Part shown: piece by piece, positions 13,191-24,460 of the stretch
Layout: each line of letters begins with the position of its first letter
Numbering within the stretch: position 1 is the first letter of the stretch
Assembly: GCA_021234155.1 (NCBI GenBank)
Contig: JAJEKV010000032.1
Location: 1,830,783 to 1,894,782, forward strand
Direction: 5' to 3'
DNA: 64,000 nucleotides
DNA from: Isoetes taiwanensis
Taxonomy: Eukaryota > Streptophyta > Lycopodiopsida > Isoetales > Isoetaceae
The notes under the pieces: model-generated
The model's database searches: none
What the model was told of the DNA's origin: nothing
The model's input: the letters and a program-made list of their open reading frames with translations, nothing else
Program-made: the position numbers and the translations under genes

Positions 13191-16100
13191 GAGTTTAGGT
13201 CCCACCGCCAACACCCCCACCCATGTCAAGATACGGCAAGGTCCCGACCAACCGACAAGGAGAGGGCCTCCCAAACGAAACCCCGTGACTTGCCGCCGTA
13301 TTCTAGAAGGGTTTTGTTTTGTGGTTTTAGTTTTGGTCTTCTCGCCACGCCGTAACTTGGTCCTAGGGCAACGCCGACGCCCGAGTCCATCAAGAGTCAA
13401 ATCGCAGCTCCTGAGAGGGAGGCTCGTCCGTCCCTGTGGCCTTGGGGAGAGGAAATTGGCAAGCAGCTTCCGGGATTTTAGGGTCTCACAAGCCAACACC
13501 CCCCCACTCCACGCTGTCAGCGGGCCAAGGTCCCGCCCGACCGACAAGGAGAGGGCTCTGTGTGTGAACCCCGGTGGCTGCTGTGTTCTAGAAGGGCTCA
13601 TGCTTTGGGGCCGAGACTTGGTCCGGCTGCACTTGGGACCCGCCGAGGAGCCGCAGCCGCAGAATAATGGAGCAAGGAGAACCGACGGAGTGGAGTTTGG
13701 GCCCTGGCCCTCCTCCCGATGCAAGTAGAAGTCGGGGGCGGCAAAGGGCAAGACATTCATAAATTCAAGAATTAATGCATTGTACGTAAAATAAATTTGA
13801 TTTTTGCCAGCTGGAATCCTAATCCATTTCCATAAATTCTAATTTTCTAAATTTTCTGAGAAGGTCTAGGTCAAAGGTTAAGATTAGTCTGGCTTGTGGC
13901 AGCCCAAGGTGTATAAATCCAGCCTGCACCCTTCCCCAAAGTCAACGAGGCTGTGATCTCGCAGTGATCCCACACAAGAGGGGGGAGAGTCCTAATTCCA
14001 GAGTGATCCAAAAGTTCCCGAGGGTAGCCTTTTCCCGGCAAAGGCTCGGGCCGTGTGACGCCATCGACCACCCTCCCGAGCCTTGCCCCTATCCGACTGC
14101 TGATCTCTGTCAGGCCCCTCTTCGAGAAGGCCCAAAAGATTCCAGACGATCCGGAGAATTTGTCAAACCGCGGGCGCCCCGAGGCTCCCGCCTTTGTAGA
14201 AATCAAGTAGTGGCCTTTGTCGTTTCCTAGCACGTGGAAAATTTTGAATGGCACCCGGACTTCACAATCGTCCTAATGGCGAAATTACCCCTGTGTACAA
14301 GTTACAAGGCCTGGCTTTTGAAAAGAAAGAAACACCCACGCCTCACGACAAAGATCCCGTATCCACATCCCAGCCAACTGATCACGAGTGTGATGGAAGT
14401 GAGCCACTTTGCCTTGAGGTCGGGTGGTCTTCGCCACTTGAATCTGGTCCTGTGGCAACGCCGACGCTCGAGTCTATCGCGAGTCAAATCGCGATTCCCG
14501 GAGAGGGAGGTTTCGGCCCGCCCGTGGTGGCCTTCGGGAGAGGAAATTCTGTGGGCAAGCACCGGGATTTTAGGGCCTGCTCGCCAACACCCCCCACTCC
14601 ATCGCCAAGTCAGGCCGCTGTCCCGCCTGACCGACATGGGAGAGGGCCTTAAAACGAACCCCGTGAAGTTGCCGTGTTCTAGAAGGGTTTGCTTTTGGGG
14701 GCCGAGAATTTGGTCTGTTGCACTTGGGACCTGGCTGAGGAGCTGCGTACCGAGAATACGGAAAGCAAGGGAACTCGATTTGAGTGGCAGAAGTTTGGGC
14801 CTGTCCCTCCTCCTGCCATGTGGCAAGTGAAGTTTTATAAAGGAAGAGATTTGCTAAATTCAATTAATGCATTAAAAATGGAAAATAAATTTGATTTTTG
14901 CCAGCTGGAACTTAATCCATTTCCAGAAAGCACACAAATTTCAATTTTCAAAAATTTGAGAGAAGGCCCAGGTCAAAGGGTTAAGATTAGAATCTGGCCG
15001 GGCAGCCTGCTGGTGGCAACCGAGCCTGCACCCCTTCCCCAAGTGAGGCCAGACCCGTGAGTCTCTCACAAGAGGGAGGAGTCCCGACCCAAGAGGTGGG
15101 GATCCAAAGTTCCCCGAGGCACTTCTTCCGGCAGCTGGCCTCCTGGCCGTGACGCTAATGACCACCTCCCGAGTCTTGCCTCCCATCCGGACCGCTGATC
15201 CCTTCCGCTCAGGCTGGGCCCTCTTCGAGAAGGGCCCAAAAGATTCCGTGACCTATCTGGGAGAAATCTGCTCAAATCAAGGCCCCGAGGCTCCGCCTTT
15301 GTAGAACCGCAGTTGTCTTATCGCTCGCACCGGTGTGGAGGTTCAATGGCAACCGACCTCGGCCAAATCGTCCTAATGGCGGTAAAATTACCCTAGGGAG
15401 CAAGCAAGGTCGGTTTTGCAAAAGAAAGAAACACTCACGCCTCCACGACAAGATCCCGTGATCCACATCCTAGGCCAACTGACTACGAGTGTGATGGAAG
15501 TGAGCTACTTGGCGCTTCTTGAGGTCGGGTGGTCTTCGCCACTTTAACTTGGTCCCTGTGGCAACGCCGACGCCCGAGTCCATTGGCAGAAGTCAAACCT
15601 GATTCCCGGAGAGGGAGGTCGCCTCAACTGGCCCCTGTGGCCTGGGAGAGGAAATTCGGGGCAAGCAATGGGACGGTCCGTGTTCAAGGCCAACACCCCA
15701 CTCCATCGCTGTCACTACAAGGTCCCGCCCCGAATCGACAAGGAGAGGGCTCCAAACGTAAACCCCGTGGGCTGCCGTGTTCTAAGGGTTTGCGCTTTGG
15801 GGCCGACTTGGTCTCGCTGCACTTGGGACCTCGCCGGTAGCCGCAGCCGAGAATACGGAGCAAGGGGAACCCGACTTCACCTGAGTTTGGGCCTCGCCTC
15901 CTCCCCATGTGGCAAGTAGAAGCTCTGGGCGCTTTTTGCGGCAAGACATTCATAAATTCGCAATTAATGCATTGTACTAAAATAATTCCCCATTTTTGTT
16001 ACCTGATTCCTAACCCATTCCGTGCACATGTACCTAATTTTCAAATTTCTATAGTCTAGGTCAAAGTTAAGTTAGTATTAGAATCTGCCGGGCAGCCCTG

Positions 16101-19100
16101 CAGTGGCAAACCGAAATGGCACCCTCCCAAGTCAAACGAGGCCGACCTCAGCCATCCTCACAAGAGGGGAGAGTCCTGACCCCAAGAGGCGGATCCAAAG
16201 TTCCCAGGCAGCCCTTCCTCGAGCGCCCCTGGGGCTGCACGCCAGACCACCCCTCCCGGAGCCTTCCCGGCCTCCCATCCTCACCATTGGATCCTCCGCT
16301 CAGGCCCTCTAAAGGCCCAAAAAGATTCCAGATCGGGTCCCGAGAACTCTGGTTTCAAACATGGCGCCCCGGGTGGCTCATTTTGTAAACCGCAGTTGTC
16401 TTGTCGTCGGGCACCGTGGAGGCCCTACCCGGCAACCCGATTCCGCCAACCGGGTCCCAACACAAACCACCCAGGAGCAAGGCCTCCACCACAGATCCCT
16501 GATCCACATCCCAGCCAATCGACCACGAGTGTGATGGGCATGAGCCAGCCTCTGGCGCTCTTGGAGGCCTGTGGTCATTACTTCCAACCATTCCCCAAAG
16601 GCAACGCTTTATCGCCCGAGTCCATTGGCGTAGCCAAAATCGCTACTCCCGGGAGAGGGGAGGTCACCCGTCATCCCTGTGGGCCTTGGGAGTAAAACGT
16701 GCGCCTCCGGGACGCCAGGGGTCCGGTCAGCGCTACCACCCCACCCACGTTGTCGCCGCAAGGTCCCGCCCGACCGACACAGGGAGAGGCCCAAAACGTG
16801 AAACCTGTGGGTTGCCGTGTTCTAGAAGGGTTTGCATTTTGGGGCCGTGGTGACTTGGTCTGCTGTACTTGGGACTCGGGCCGAAGTCATACCAGAATAC
16901 GGGAGAGCAAGGGGAACCGGGACGAACGGAGTTTGGGCCTGTCCTCCTCCCCGGCATGGCGCAGAAGCTTCCATGGTAAAGTTAAGGATATCTATAATTG
17001 CAATCAATGCATCAGGATTTAAAATAAATTTTATTTTTGCCACCGAACTTAATCCATTTCCAAAGACACAAAACCTAATTTTTCAAAATTTTCTGGAGAA
17101 GGTCTAGGGCTCGCTGGTTAGACAATCTGTTTGCCTGTCAGAAAAGTGGGGCAACCGAGCCGGCACCCCTTCCCTAAGCTGCAACGAGGCTGTGGACCTT
17201 GTGTGGATCCCTCACAAGAGGGGGAGAGTCCGGACCCCAAGAGGCTGGATCCAAAAGTTCCCCGAGGCAGCTCCTTCGCTGGCCCGGGTCGCGACGCTTA
17301 ATGACCACCCCTCCGAGCCTTGTGGCCTCTATCCGACCGCTGATCCTCCGTCAGGCCCTCTTCTGAAGGCCCAAAAGATTCCGCAGACGGGTCCCGAGAA
17401 CTTGTCAAATCGCTGGGCGCCCCGAGGCTCTTTGTAGAAACCGCAGTTGTTCCTGTCGTCGGCACCGGGAGGGGCCCGAATGGCACGACCGCCAAATCGT
17501 CTCGGACGGCGAATTTACCCTAGGGAGCAAGGTCGGTTTTTGCAAAAGAAAGAAGTTACTCCCACGCCTCCACGACAAGATCCTCAAGATCCACATCCCA
17601 GCTAACTGACCACGAGTGTGATGGAAGCGAGCCTTTGGCGCTCTTGGAGGTCGGGTGTAGGCCCTCTGGCCACTGAACTTGGTCCCTGTGGCAACGCCGA
17701 TGCCCGAGTCCATCAGCCAACCGCACCCCTAGAGGGAGGTCGCCTGGTCCGGGTCCCTGTGGCCTGGGGAGGGGAAATTCGGGCAAGGTGCCCGGGATTT
17801 TTAGGGTCCGTGGCTCAAGGCCAACACCCCACTCCACGTCAAGTCAGGCCAAGGCCCACTCCCTCGAATCTCGACAGGGCCTCCAAAACGTAAACCCCTG
17901 TGGGTTGCTGTGTTCTAGAAGGGCTCTGGCGCTTTGGGGGCCGAGACTTGGTCTCACAGCACTTGGGACTGCCGAGGAGCCGCAATGAGAATACGGCAGG
18001 AACTGACGGAAAGTGAGTTTGGGCCTGTCCTCCTCCGATGTGGGCAAGTAGAAGTTTGGGCACTTTTGGAAAGACATTCATAAATTCGCAATTAATGCAT
18101 TGTACGAAATAAATTTGATTTTTGCCAGCTGGATTCCTGAATCATCTCCGTTACGTTCTTAAATTTTCGGAAATTTTCGAGAAGGTCTAGGTCAAAGGGT
18201 TAAAGATTAGAATCCACGGGCAGCCTGCCAGGCAAACCGAGCCGGGCACCTTCCCCAAGTCAAACGAGGCCGACCTGTGGATCCTCAGCCAAGAGGGGAG
18301 AGTCCCAGACCCCTGGCAAGAGGCGGATCCAAAACTCCCGAGGCGCCCCTTCCCCAAATGACGCTAATTGACCACCTCCCCAGCTCCTACCCTATCCGAC
18401 CGCTGATCTCCTCCATTCAGGGCCCTCTTCGAAGGCCCAAAAGATTCCAGATCGGGTCCCGAGAACTTGTCAACCAAGGCGGGAGGCTTCCACCCTAGAA
18501 ACCGCAGTTGTCTTGGTCGCTCGTGCACCCCTGGGAGGTTTTAATGGCAACCACCGCTAAATCGTCCTAATGGCGAAATTACCCTAGGAGCAAGTTACAA
18601 GGTCGGTTTTGCAAAAGAAAGAAACACTCACGCCTTCCACGACAAGATCCCGCATCCACATCCTAGCCAATTGACTACGAGTGTGATGGAAGTGAGCTAC
18701 TTTGGCGCTTCTTGGGAGGCCCAATGGGTGGTTCTCCACACGAACTGTCTCGTGGCAACGCCGACGTTTCGAGTCCATCGGTGTAGTCAAATCACATTCC
18801 AGAGGGGAGGTCGCCCTGGCTCCGTCTGTGGCCTGGGAGGGAAATTCGGGGCAAGCAATTTCCGGGATTTAGGTCCAGGCTCAAGGCCAACACCCCCACT
18901 CATCGCCAAGTCACGGCTAAAGGGTCCTCGGACCGACAGGAGGGCTCTCCAAATGAAACCTGGGGTTGCTGTGTTTAGAAGGGTTTATGCTTTTGGGGGC
19001 CGAGACTTGGTCTGCTGTACTCTGGGACTCGCCGAGAAGTCATACCGAGAATACGTGAGTAAAGGGGAACTCCGCCTCGGAAAGCGGAGTTTGGGGCCTG

Positions 19101-19269
19101 CCCTCCTCCCGATGTGGCAAAGTAGAAGCTCGTGGGGCGGCAAGTTAAGGGCGACATTCATAAATTCGCAATTAATGGCATTGTACCTAAAATAAATTGA
19201 TTTTTGCCACCGGATTCCTAACCCATCTCCAGACAAATTCTAATTTTTCGAAATTTTGGAGAAGGTCTA

Positions 19270-19500
19270 GGGTTGTCAAAGGGTCAGCGGAAGGTCAAAA
19301 GGAATGCGAGTTTTGTGACTGCTTGTACTTGGGGCTGAGACTCTCGCTCACTGGACGTTATACTTGGATCTAAGATTGTACTGACGAAACCCCGTGACTC
19401 GCTGCATTCTAGAAGGGTTTTTTGTTTTGGTTTTTCCCTAAAGCTATTTAGACATGGATGGGTATAACTAACTTGTAATGAACCCGTTTTGCTCGTAACA
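19270..19500 (+). repeat. Type-B monomer segment, truncated third copy
   Basis: A shortened B segment follows the last full anchor (19,153). It keeps 'ggtcaaaaggaatg', 'gtacttggggctgaga', 'ttatacttggatctaagatt', then jumps to 'aaaccccgtgactcgctgca' with 'ttctagaagggttt', and 'taaagctatttagacatgga' followed by 'taacttgtaatgaa'. The paired 'gaagataaatgatt' part is deleted. It stands six units after the second B segment. Confidence 0.65.
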
Positions 19501-19639
19501 ATTGTACCTTTGATGGAAAGATCGCTTCATAGTTTCAAGTGAAAAATTTTTTAATGTGTCCTCATCGGCCAAGCGGTTCTCGGGTCAAAGACTCGCCTTT
19601 TTCGAGGACACTAGTTATGCATTTTATTGCATTTATGGT

Positions 19640-20035
19640 TTATAAATTCATAGTTAATGCATGGCATGGAATTAAATTATGGTTTTGGTCAGCTGGCTCC
19701 ATGGTCATCACTAAAGATACGGCAGAAAATTTCCAAAATTTTCTGGAGTACAAACCTGCACTCCAAGCGTTAGTTAGAACGGTCCGGCACTCTGCTGTCG
19801 GGCAAGCATGACCGGCACCCTTCCCCAAGTCAAATGCTGCCACTTTGAATGGCCACTCCTGGGGATGGGAGAGTCCCTGGCCCCCAGAGACGACCCCTAA
19901 AATGTTCTCGAGGCACTGGGTTCTCGCACCGCCTCGGGGATCAGAGCAAATGAACACCCTCCAAGCCCGGCCCCTATATATCCGACTGCTGAATCCTCCG
20001 CTCAAGGATCCAAAATTGTGACCTGCTCAAATGTC
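19640..20035 (+). repeat. Highly diverged edge monomer of the array
   Basis: The array does not stop at 19.5 kb. At 19,640-19,690 a degraded anchor is followed by 'gaccggcacccttccccaag', 'ctcgaggcactgggttct', 'aatgaacaccctccaagccc' and 'atccgactgctgaatcctcc', in the order of the type-A second half. It is far more diverged and shorter than any internal copy, as expected of a monomer at a satellite edge that homogenisation no longer reaches. Confidence 0.7.
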
Positions 20036-20325
20036 GGGGACAAACTTTAATGAGCTTCACATTAAAAAGATGCAAAACAATAACGCTTATAACAAAAATA
20101 CGTGACGTCGCGGCGACGTAGCTTGAAATAACGTCAGATGCGACGTGGACGCCGCATGCCACGCCTCGTAATATTTTGAAACTCTGCCATGTAGGCTTCC
20201 TCGAACTTCTTTGCCCCACTTCTTCGAGGGTTCTGCATTCGGCTAGTATTCTCGATCTACCGCAAGCAACTATTCTAAGGTTAGTATATCATGTTTTGAT
20301 TTAAATAGGTTTTGACTGAATGGTG
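20036..20325. other. Unassigned flank with an inverted-repeat-like CG motif
   Basis: No gene seen. At about 20,138-20,165 'gatgcgacgtgg' is followed by 'acgccgcatgcc', a near-palindromic stretch. A closely similar version occurs at about 27,270-27,295 ('gatgcgacgcacgccgcatg'), so this is probably part of a dispersed element. Confidence 0.4.
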
Positions 20326-20329
20326 CATG

Positions 20330-21045
20330 CCCAACCTTCCTTTTTTGGTTTCCTTTCCTTCCTCTCTTCTTCTTTGTTCTTTGATTTTTTTCTTCCTACC
20401 TTTCCATGCCTCGCTCATTCTTCCTCCTCTTCTTTTCTTTTCTCATGCTTCATTTCTTCCTCATTCTTCCCTCGCTTCTTCATTTCTTCCTCCTTCTTCC
20501 ATGCTTCATTCTTCCTCATTCTTTCTTTCCCATATTTCTTTCTTTCCTCGCTTTTCTCATTCTTTTCTCCTCATTCTTTTCATTTCTTTTCTTCCTCATG
20601 CTTTCATCTCCTTATTCCTCACTCTTTTCTCATTCTTCCTGCCTTTCTCATTTCTTGCTTTCTCTCATTTCTTTCTCATGCTTTCTCATTTCTTTCTCAT
20701 TTGTTTCTCATTTCCATTCTTTCTCATGCTTTCTCATTCCTCATTCTTTCCCTCCCTTCCTCATTTCTTTCTTCTCTTCCCTTCCTTATTCTTCATTTTT
20801 TTTCATTTCTTATTCTTCATTCTTTTTAATTTCATTTCTTCATCTCTATTTGTTTATTCTCTTGCTACTTCTTCCTCTTTACCTATCTGGATCCTTTCTT
20901 TCCCTCCTTTCTTCCACCCTATTCCCTTCCCTTCTTATTTCTTATTTTTCTTCTTCATTCTTTTCTTGTTTCTCTTATTTCTTCTCTATTCTATCCTTAT
21001 TTCTTCTTCTATGTTTTTCTTCTTTGTTCTTATTCTTCTAATGCT
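20330..21045 (+). repeat. Polypyrimidine tract, (TTCTTCCTCAT)-like, about 715 bp
   Basis: The + strand is almost purely C and T, broken mainly by 'cat' and 'ctcatt' words, for about 700 bases. Phrases such as 'tttctttctcat', 'cattcttcctcattc' and 'catgctttctcattt' recur without a fixed period. Long open frames through it are Phe/Ser/Leu-rich and follow from the composition; they are not genes. It could form triplex structures or be the overgrown pyrimidine-rich tail of a LINE whose body is lost, as seen with other tails in this window; that origin is inference. Confidence 0.85.
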
Positions 21046-21169
21046 TAGGTTACTCACAGTGTCATATTACGATTTGGACCCGACAGATCTTGTACACGCT
21101 ATTCTTATTTTGAAGTAGTTGATCGTGACTTGCATTTTATTTTTATAGTTTTAAGTAGGTTAAAAAATT

Positions 21170-21565
21170 GATGGAGTGGTTTGTTCAAGGGTACCTGCCG
21201 CCCACCTAGAGTGGGGAGGACCACATGTACCGGTTCAAGTCCACTTTCACTACAATCATAAATGTTTTGTGTTAATGAGTGCCTGTCTAAGGGCACTGGC
21301 TCCACCCAGAGTGGAGAGGACCACGTACCCGGTTCAAGTCCACCCCAGTTCCACTCGTTATTTTTAGGTTTAAAATAAAATTGTAGTGGCTTTAAGTCTC
21401 ATGGCACTCTGGCCTACCCACCTTGCGTGGAGAGGACTAGGTGTCCGGGTCCAAGTCCACTTTTCTTCTCATTTTAGGTAGATGTGGCTACTTAGCGGAC
21501 ACATGGGCCCGCCTCCATCACAGTGGAGGACCAAAGTGTTCTGCCTTAGTTCACGCTTATCAGTC
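21170..21565 (+). repeat. Four-copy tandem repeat, about 100-117 bp, with B-box-like motif
   Basis: Four diverged units carry 'gtggagaggaccac' or a variant, then 'ggttcaagtccac' (or 'gggtccaagtccac') 10-15 bases later. The latter motif falls at about 21,232; 21,331; 21,448 and 21,544. It resembles the B box of a tRNA-type internal promoter (GGTTCRANTCC). The bases around it do not pair into a T-arm, so these are not tRNA genes. A tandem SINE-like tRNA relic is possible, or the match may be chance. Confidence 0.6.
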
Positions 21566-22140
21566 GGGCCAAACAGAGGTAGCTAGGGCTAGGTTAAGTT
21601 AACAGCAGAACTTGACGATTCCCTTCACACCCGTACAGTTAAAAAAAACAGGTTAGGCTAACTTAATGTAGTACTAATTCACACTAAAAGCGCTATAAAA
21701 ATAACTTAACTAATTAACTAAAAATTATTTCAACATGTCTAGTTAAGTTAGTCAAAGGCATAAAATTATACATGCACAATCACTAAACTTAAAGACCTAT
21801 GCTAATTTCTAATTTAGGTTAATTTTTTAGTTAATTTGCTAACTAACAAGGTGCTAAGATAAGTTTAGGTAGTGTTTTGGTTAAAAAACGTTAACTAAAT
21901 TTTGGGAGACATTCGCTAACTAATTAACTAGTAATACGAATGTAAATTGACCGGGGTCTCGAATACTCCTAATCTAACCTATTTAGTTCTTCTGTTTTTT
22001 TCTGCTTTGGGGCGGGGAGGGCTCTGATATAGTATTAATGCCATAGGGTTTGCTATAAGTAATGATTATATGGTCTGGCATACATGTTTGATATTGTCGT
22101 ATTATGTTGCATTTACTTTAGCATGCTTGGCTTTTGTATT
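21566..22140. other. A/T-rich unassigned stretch with 'taactaattaacta' phrases
   Basis: No gene seen. Words such as 'aacttaactaattaac', 'aggttaattttttagttaat' and 'gctaactaattaactag' recur between 21,590 and 21,930, giving weak direct and inverted repetition that could belong to a small non-autonomous element. I could not define its ends. Confidence 0.35.
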
Positions 22141-24060
22141 CATTATTTTGTTTTGTTTGTAGGCATAAAATGACCTCAAGAAGGACAGATGCGTTTAGTG
22201 GGGCCTAGGGCGATCCCCTCATCAATCACATATGCATTTATCGACCCGAACGAGAAGGACATGCAAACCCATGACTGTGACCAACCGCTTTGTAGCATCA
22301 GCTGAAAGAATGCCTGGTCCGAATTTATGGAGGCAGAAAGCATGAGTCCTGAAAGTTGGAAGATATGATGAGAAAGAACTTAAAGTCTTGGGCCTGGCAA
22401 TCCCCGGTTGCACTGAGGATGCTACTTATATAAAGTGCCACTTACAGCCCTGCCGAGGCATAATGTGGACGATGGGCTAATTCGTGGCTGGCGCAAAAAG
22501 GTCCGGCTCAGCATCAAGGCAAGATGGCCAAGAGCGCCTCAATGATGAACATGTGAAGGAGTTAGATAGTCTTATCCATGGTGGGAGCTCTATTGGTGCA
22601 GGGCTAGATTATCATTACATGCTCATGATAAATGTGCTCTTGATTTATTGACAAAGATTCCTGCGGATGCCGTTGAGTTGTAAAGTGCATGGTAGTAAAC
22701 AAGATCACGACATACTAAATCTGTATCTTGGGAACCCCTTGTGACTTTTAATCAAGATGATTATTACATCGCATTATGGAGAGGCCAAGATAGAGCTGGC
22801 ATCATGGTTGTTATCGACAAGCATAGTCCCGGCTTCAAGAGCCTAAGTCCAAGATTGGCTGGCTACACCTCGACTTGCCCCTCGAGGTCTTTTGTGAGAT
22901 GAGCCACAGGACCAATGGTAGTCCGCCATTCATGAATGGAGGAACCTTTATAGTAATTATTTCCACTCATCTTCCGAGCTACCTCTTATAGGAGATGTCA
23001 AATGCAAATGCATAGTGCTCCAAGAAGGCTGATATGAAGATAAGTGCGGAGTGGAAAGCCAAAATGAGACCTCGTGTATAAGCACGTCCCGTAGTCAGCT
23101 CGCCTTGCAGAAGGAGTCTATGCCATCCACGCCCAAAAGTTGACACACACACAAAGCTCAATCTTGCAAAAGGGTCAAACTCCATTTTGATGACTCGCCA
23201 TAAAATGTGTGGGTGGTTATTGAGATTGGGACACCTGGGCCTCCGCTTTTTTTTTGCAAGGCGAGCGCACGCCTAAAATTGAAGAGCCGCTATACACTAC
23301 AAGATGGAATCTGCAAGGAGTGTCCTTGGTGGAGAAGAGAGTTTTTACATCATCATCGATGACCAAGCATCATGGGGGCATGAGATACCTCACATATAAT
23401 TCCTCGGCTACATTTACTTAGATGCTCCTTGATTTTGTCCAGTAATGCGGCTTTTATGGGCTGTGTGTGTTGAGATAAAACCCAAACCGATCGACACTCT
23501 AGCACATTGACATCATCCAAACATATGAAGGTCCAAATGATGATGGATAGAGAGCTGGTGCACATGGATCGCCCATCTATTGCTCAAGGCTGCCGATGTG
23601 TTCAAAACAAAGCAGGCTTTCCTGATATATAGTCAGGGAGAGAGAGACGCCCACATAAGAAGTGTGGTGATCCACTCGAGATGGCTAAGCTACTGTTACA
23701 AATGCTGTGTGTTGAAGTGATTAATATAATTTTGTCTTCCTATTTGAGGTTTGTTGCAAACTAATAAATGTTTTTAGTCAAAATTACTAATGAAAAAGTA
23801 ATTTATTAATCAAAAAATTATTATTAACGGTAAATAAATTATTAATCATAACTTGTAGATACAAAGTGTCACATAGATTAAACCTTTAGGGTTTTAGGTT
23901 ACATTGACATCAAACCCTAGATTGTAAATGCCATGTAAGGGCCAATCTAGGCTCATGATGCGTGGCACACGCAGTTAGTTTGATGACATGGCACTTACTA
24001 TGATGTGGCAACAGGAAGTCGCGACGTTGACACAAACCTAGGGCCTGATGACGCCACGAA
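22141..24060. other. Unassigned, possibly degraded element coding sequence
   Basis: On the + strand several stretches of about 40-70 codons stay open and look protein-like, for example near 22,720-22,880 and 22,845-22,985 (including a phrase reading KIGWLHLDLPLEVFCEMSH). They are broken by stops and frameshifts and match no domain I recognise. I do not assign a function. A homology search of the joined frames would decide whether it is transposon or gene relic. Confidence 0.3.
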
Positions 24061-24460
24061 CGAGTTTCATGATGTGGCACTAAAATGCCACGTGATAATT
24101 TAGGGTCTTGGCAGGCTGGACATGACACATGGCCCCGATAATATGGCAAATCTAGAGTTCGATATGCACCGGTACCTATATACGAGATACTTTTCTAATA
24201 TAAATAAGAAGATAAGAATATAAATTTAGGTATTTATTCAAAGACACTTGTTCAAAGCTTTTCTCTCTCGCTAATTCTCAAGGAGGTGTTCAAATTAATA
24301 TATATAGTCATACAGAGGCTCAATTCTTAGCGGTTTTCCCTCATTGTGGCCTCTTCTCACGATGCATGTCTATGGCATTATGCGCTCCTCCCTCGGCCTT
24401 GGCCAAGATTTCAAAGGGTCAAGACTGCAGTAAGTCTCGGGCCGGCTCATTAGTGGCACA
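24060..24460 (+). other. LTR-like or promoter-like segment
   Basis: Repeated 'gatgtggca' words (about 23,930-24,080) are followed by a TATA-like 'aatataaataagaag' near 24,198-24,215, then a pyrimidine-rich 'cttttctctctcgctaattc'. This resembles the U3/R layout of a plant LTR, but I cannot find TG/CA ends, a partner copy or a clear primer site, so the call is tentative. Confidence 0.25.

Larger units (their letters stand above)
3730..20035 (+). repeat. Satellite-like tandem array, about 1.07-kb monomer
   Basis: A head-to-tail array fills about 16.3 kb. The easiest landmark is the A/T-rich anchor 'gacattcataaattcgca' followed by 'attaatgcattg'. It or a clear variant recurs at about 4,121; 5,201; 6,230; 7,273; 8,375; 9,451; 10,512; 11,583; 12,692; 13,752; 14,848; 15,945; 16,987; 18,073 and 19,153. 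Spacing is 1,029-1,109 bp, mean close to 1,074. Other landmarks keep their order in each unit: 'acttggtccctgtggcaacg', 'gttctagaagggttt', 'ccttccccaagtcaaacg', 'ttcgaaggcccaaaagattc' and 'aaaagaaagaaacactcacg'. Copies differ by many short indels, most in G/C-rich places, and no reading frame is kept between copies, so this looks like non-coding satellite DNA. I recognise no rDNA spacer, histone or 5S unit in it. Confidence 0.93.

Noticed and set aside
3733-19236. Many open frames of 60-225 codons on both strands in the tandem array
   Set aside because: Monomers share sequence but not frames; the same protein is never kept between neighbouring copies, so none looks selected.
3730-20035. Ribosomal DNA spacer or 5S array
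   Set aside because: No 18S, 5.8S, 26S or 5S sequence was recognised in or beside the monomers.
20312-21118. 268-codon open frame (+), and overlapping 211- and 169-codon frames
   Set aside because: All run through the polypyrimidine tract; Phe/Ser/Leu-only composition in three overlapping frames shows it is a product of base composition.
21230-21345. tRNA genes suggested by GGTTCAAGTCC
   Set aside because: Flanking bases cannot form the T-stem, and no acceptor stem or A box at normal spacing was found.
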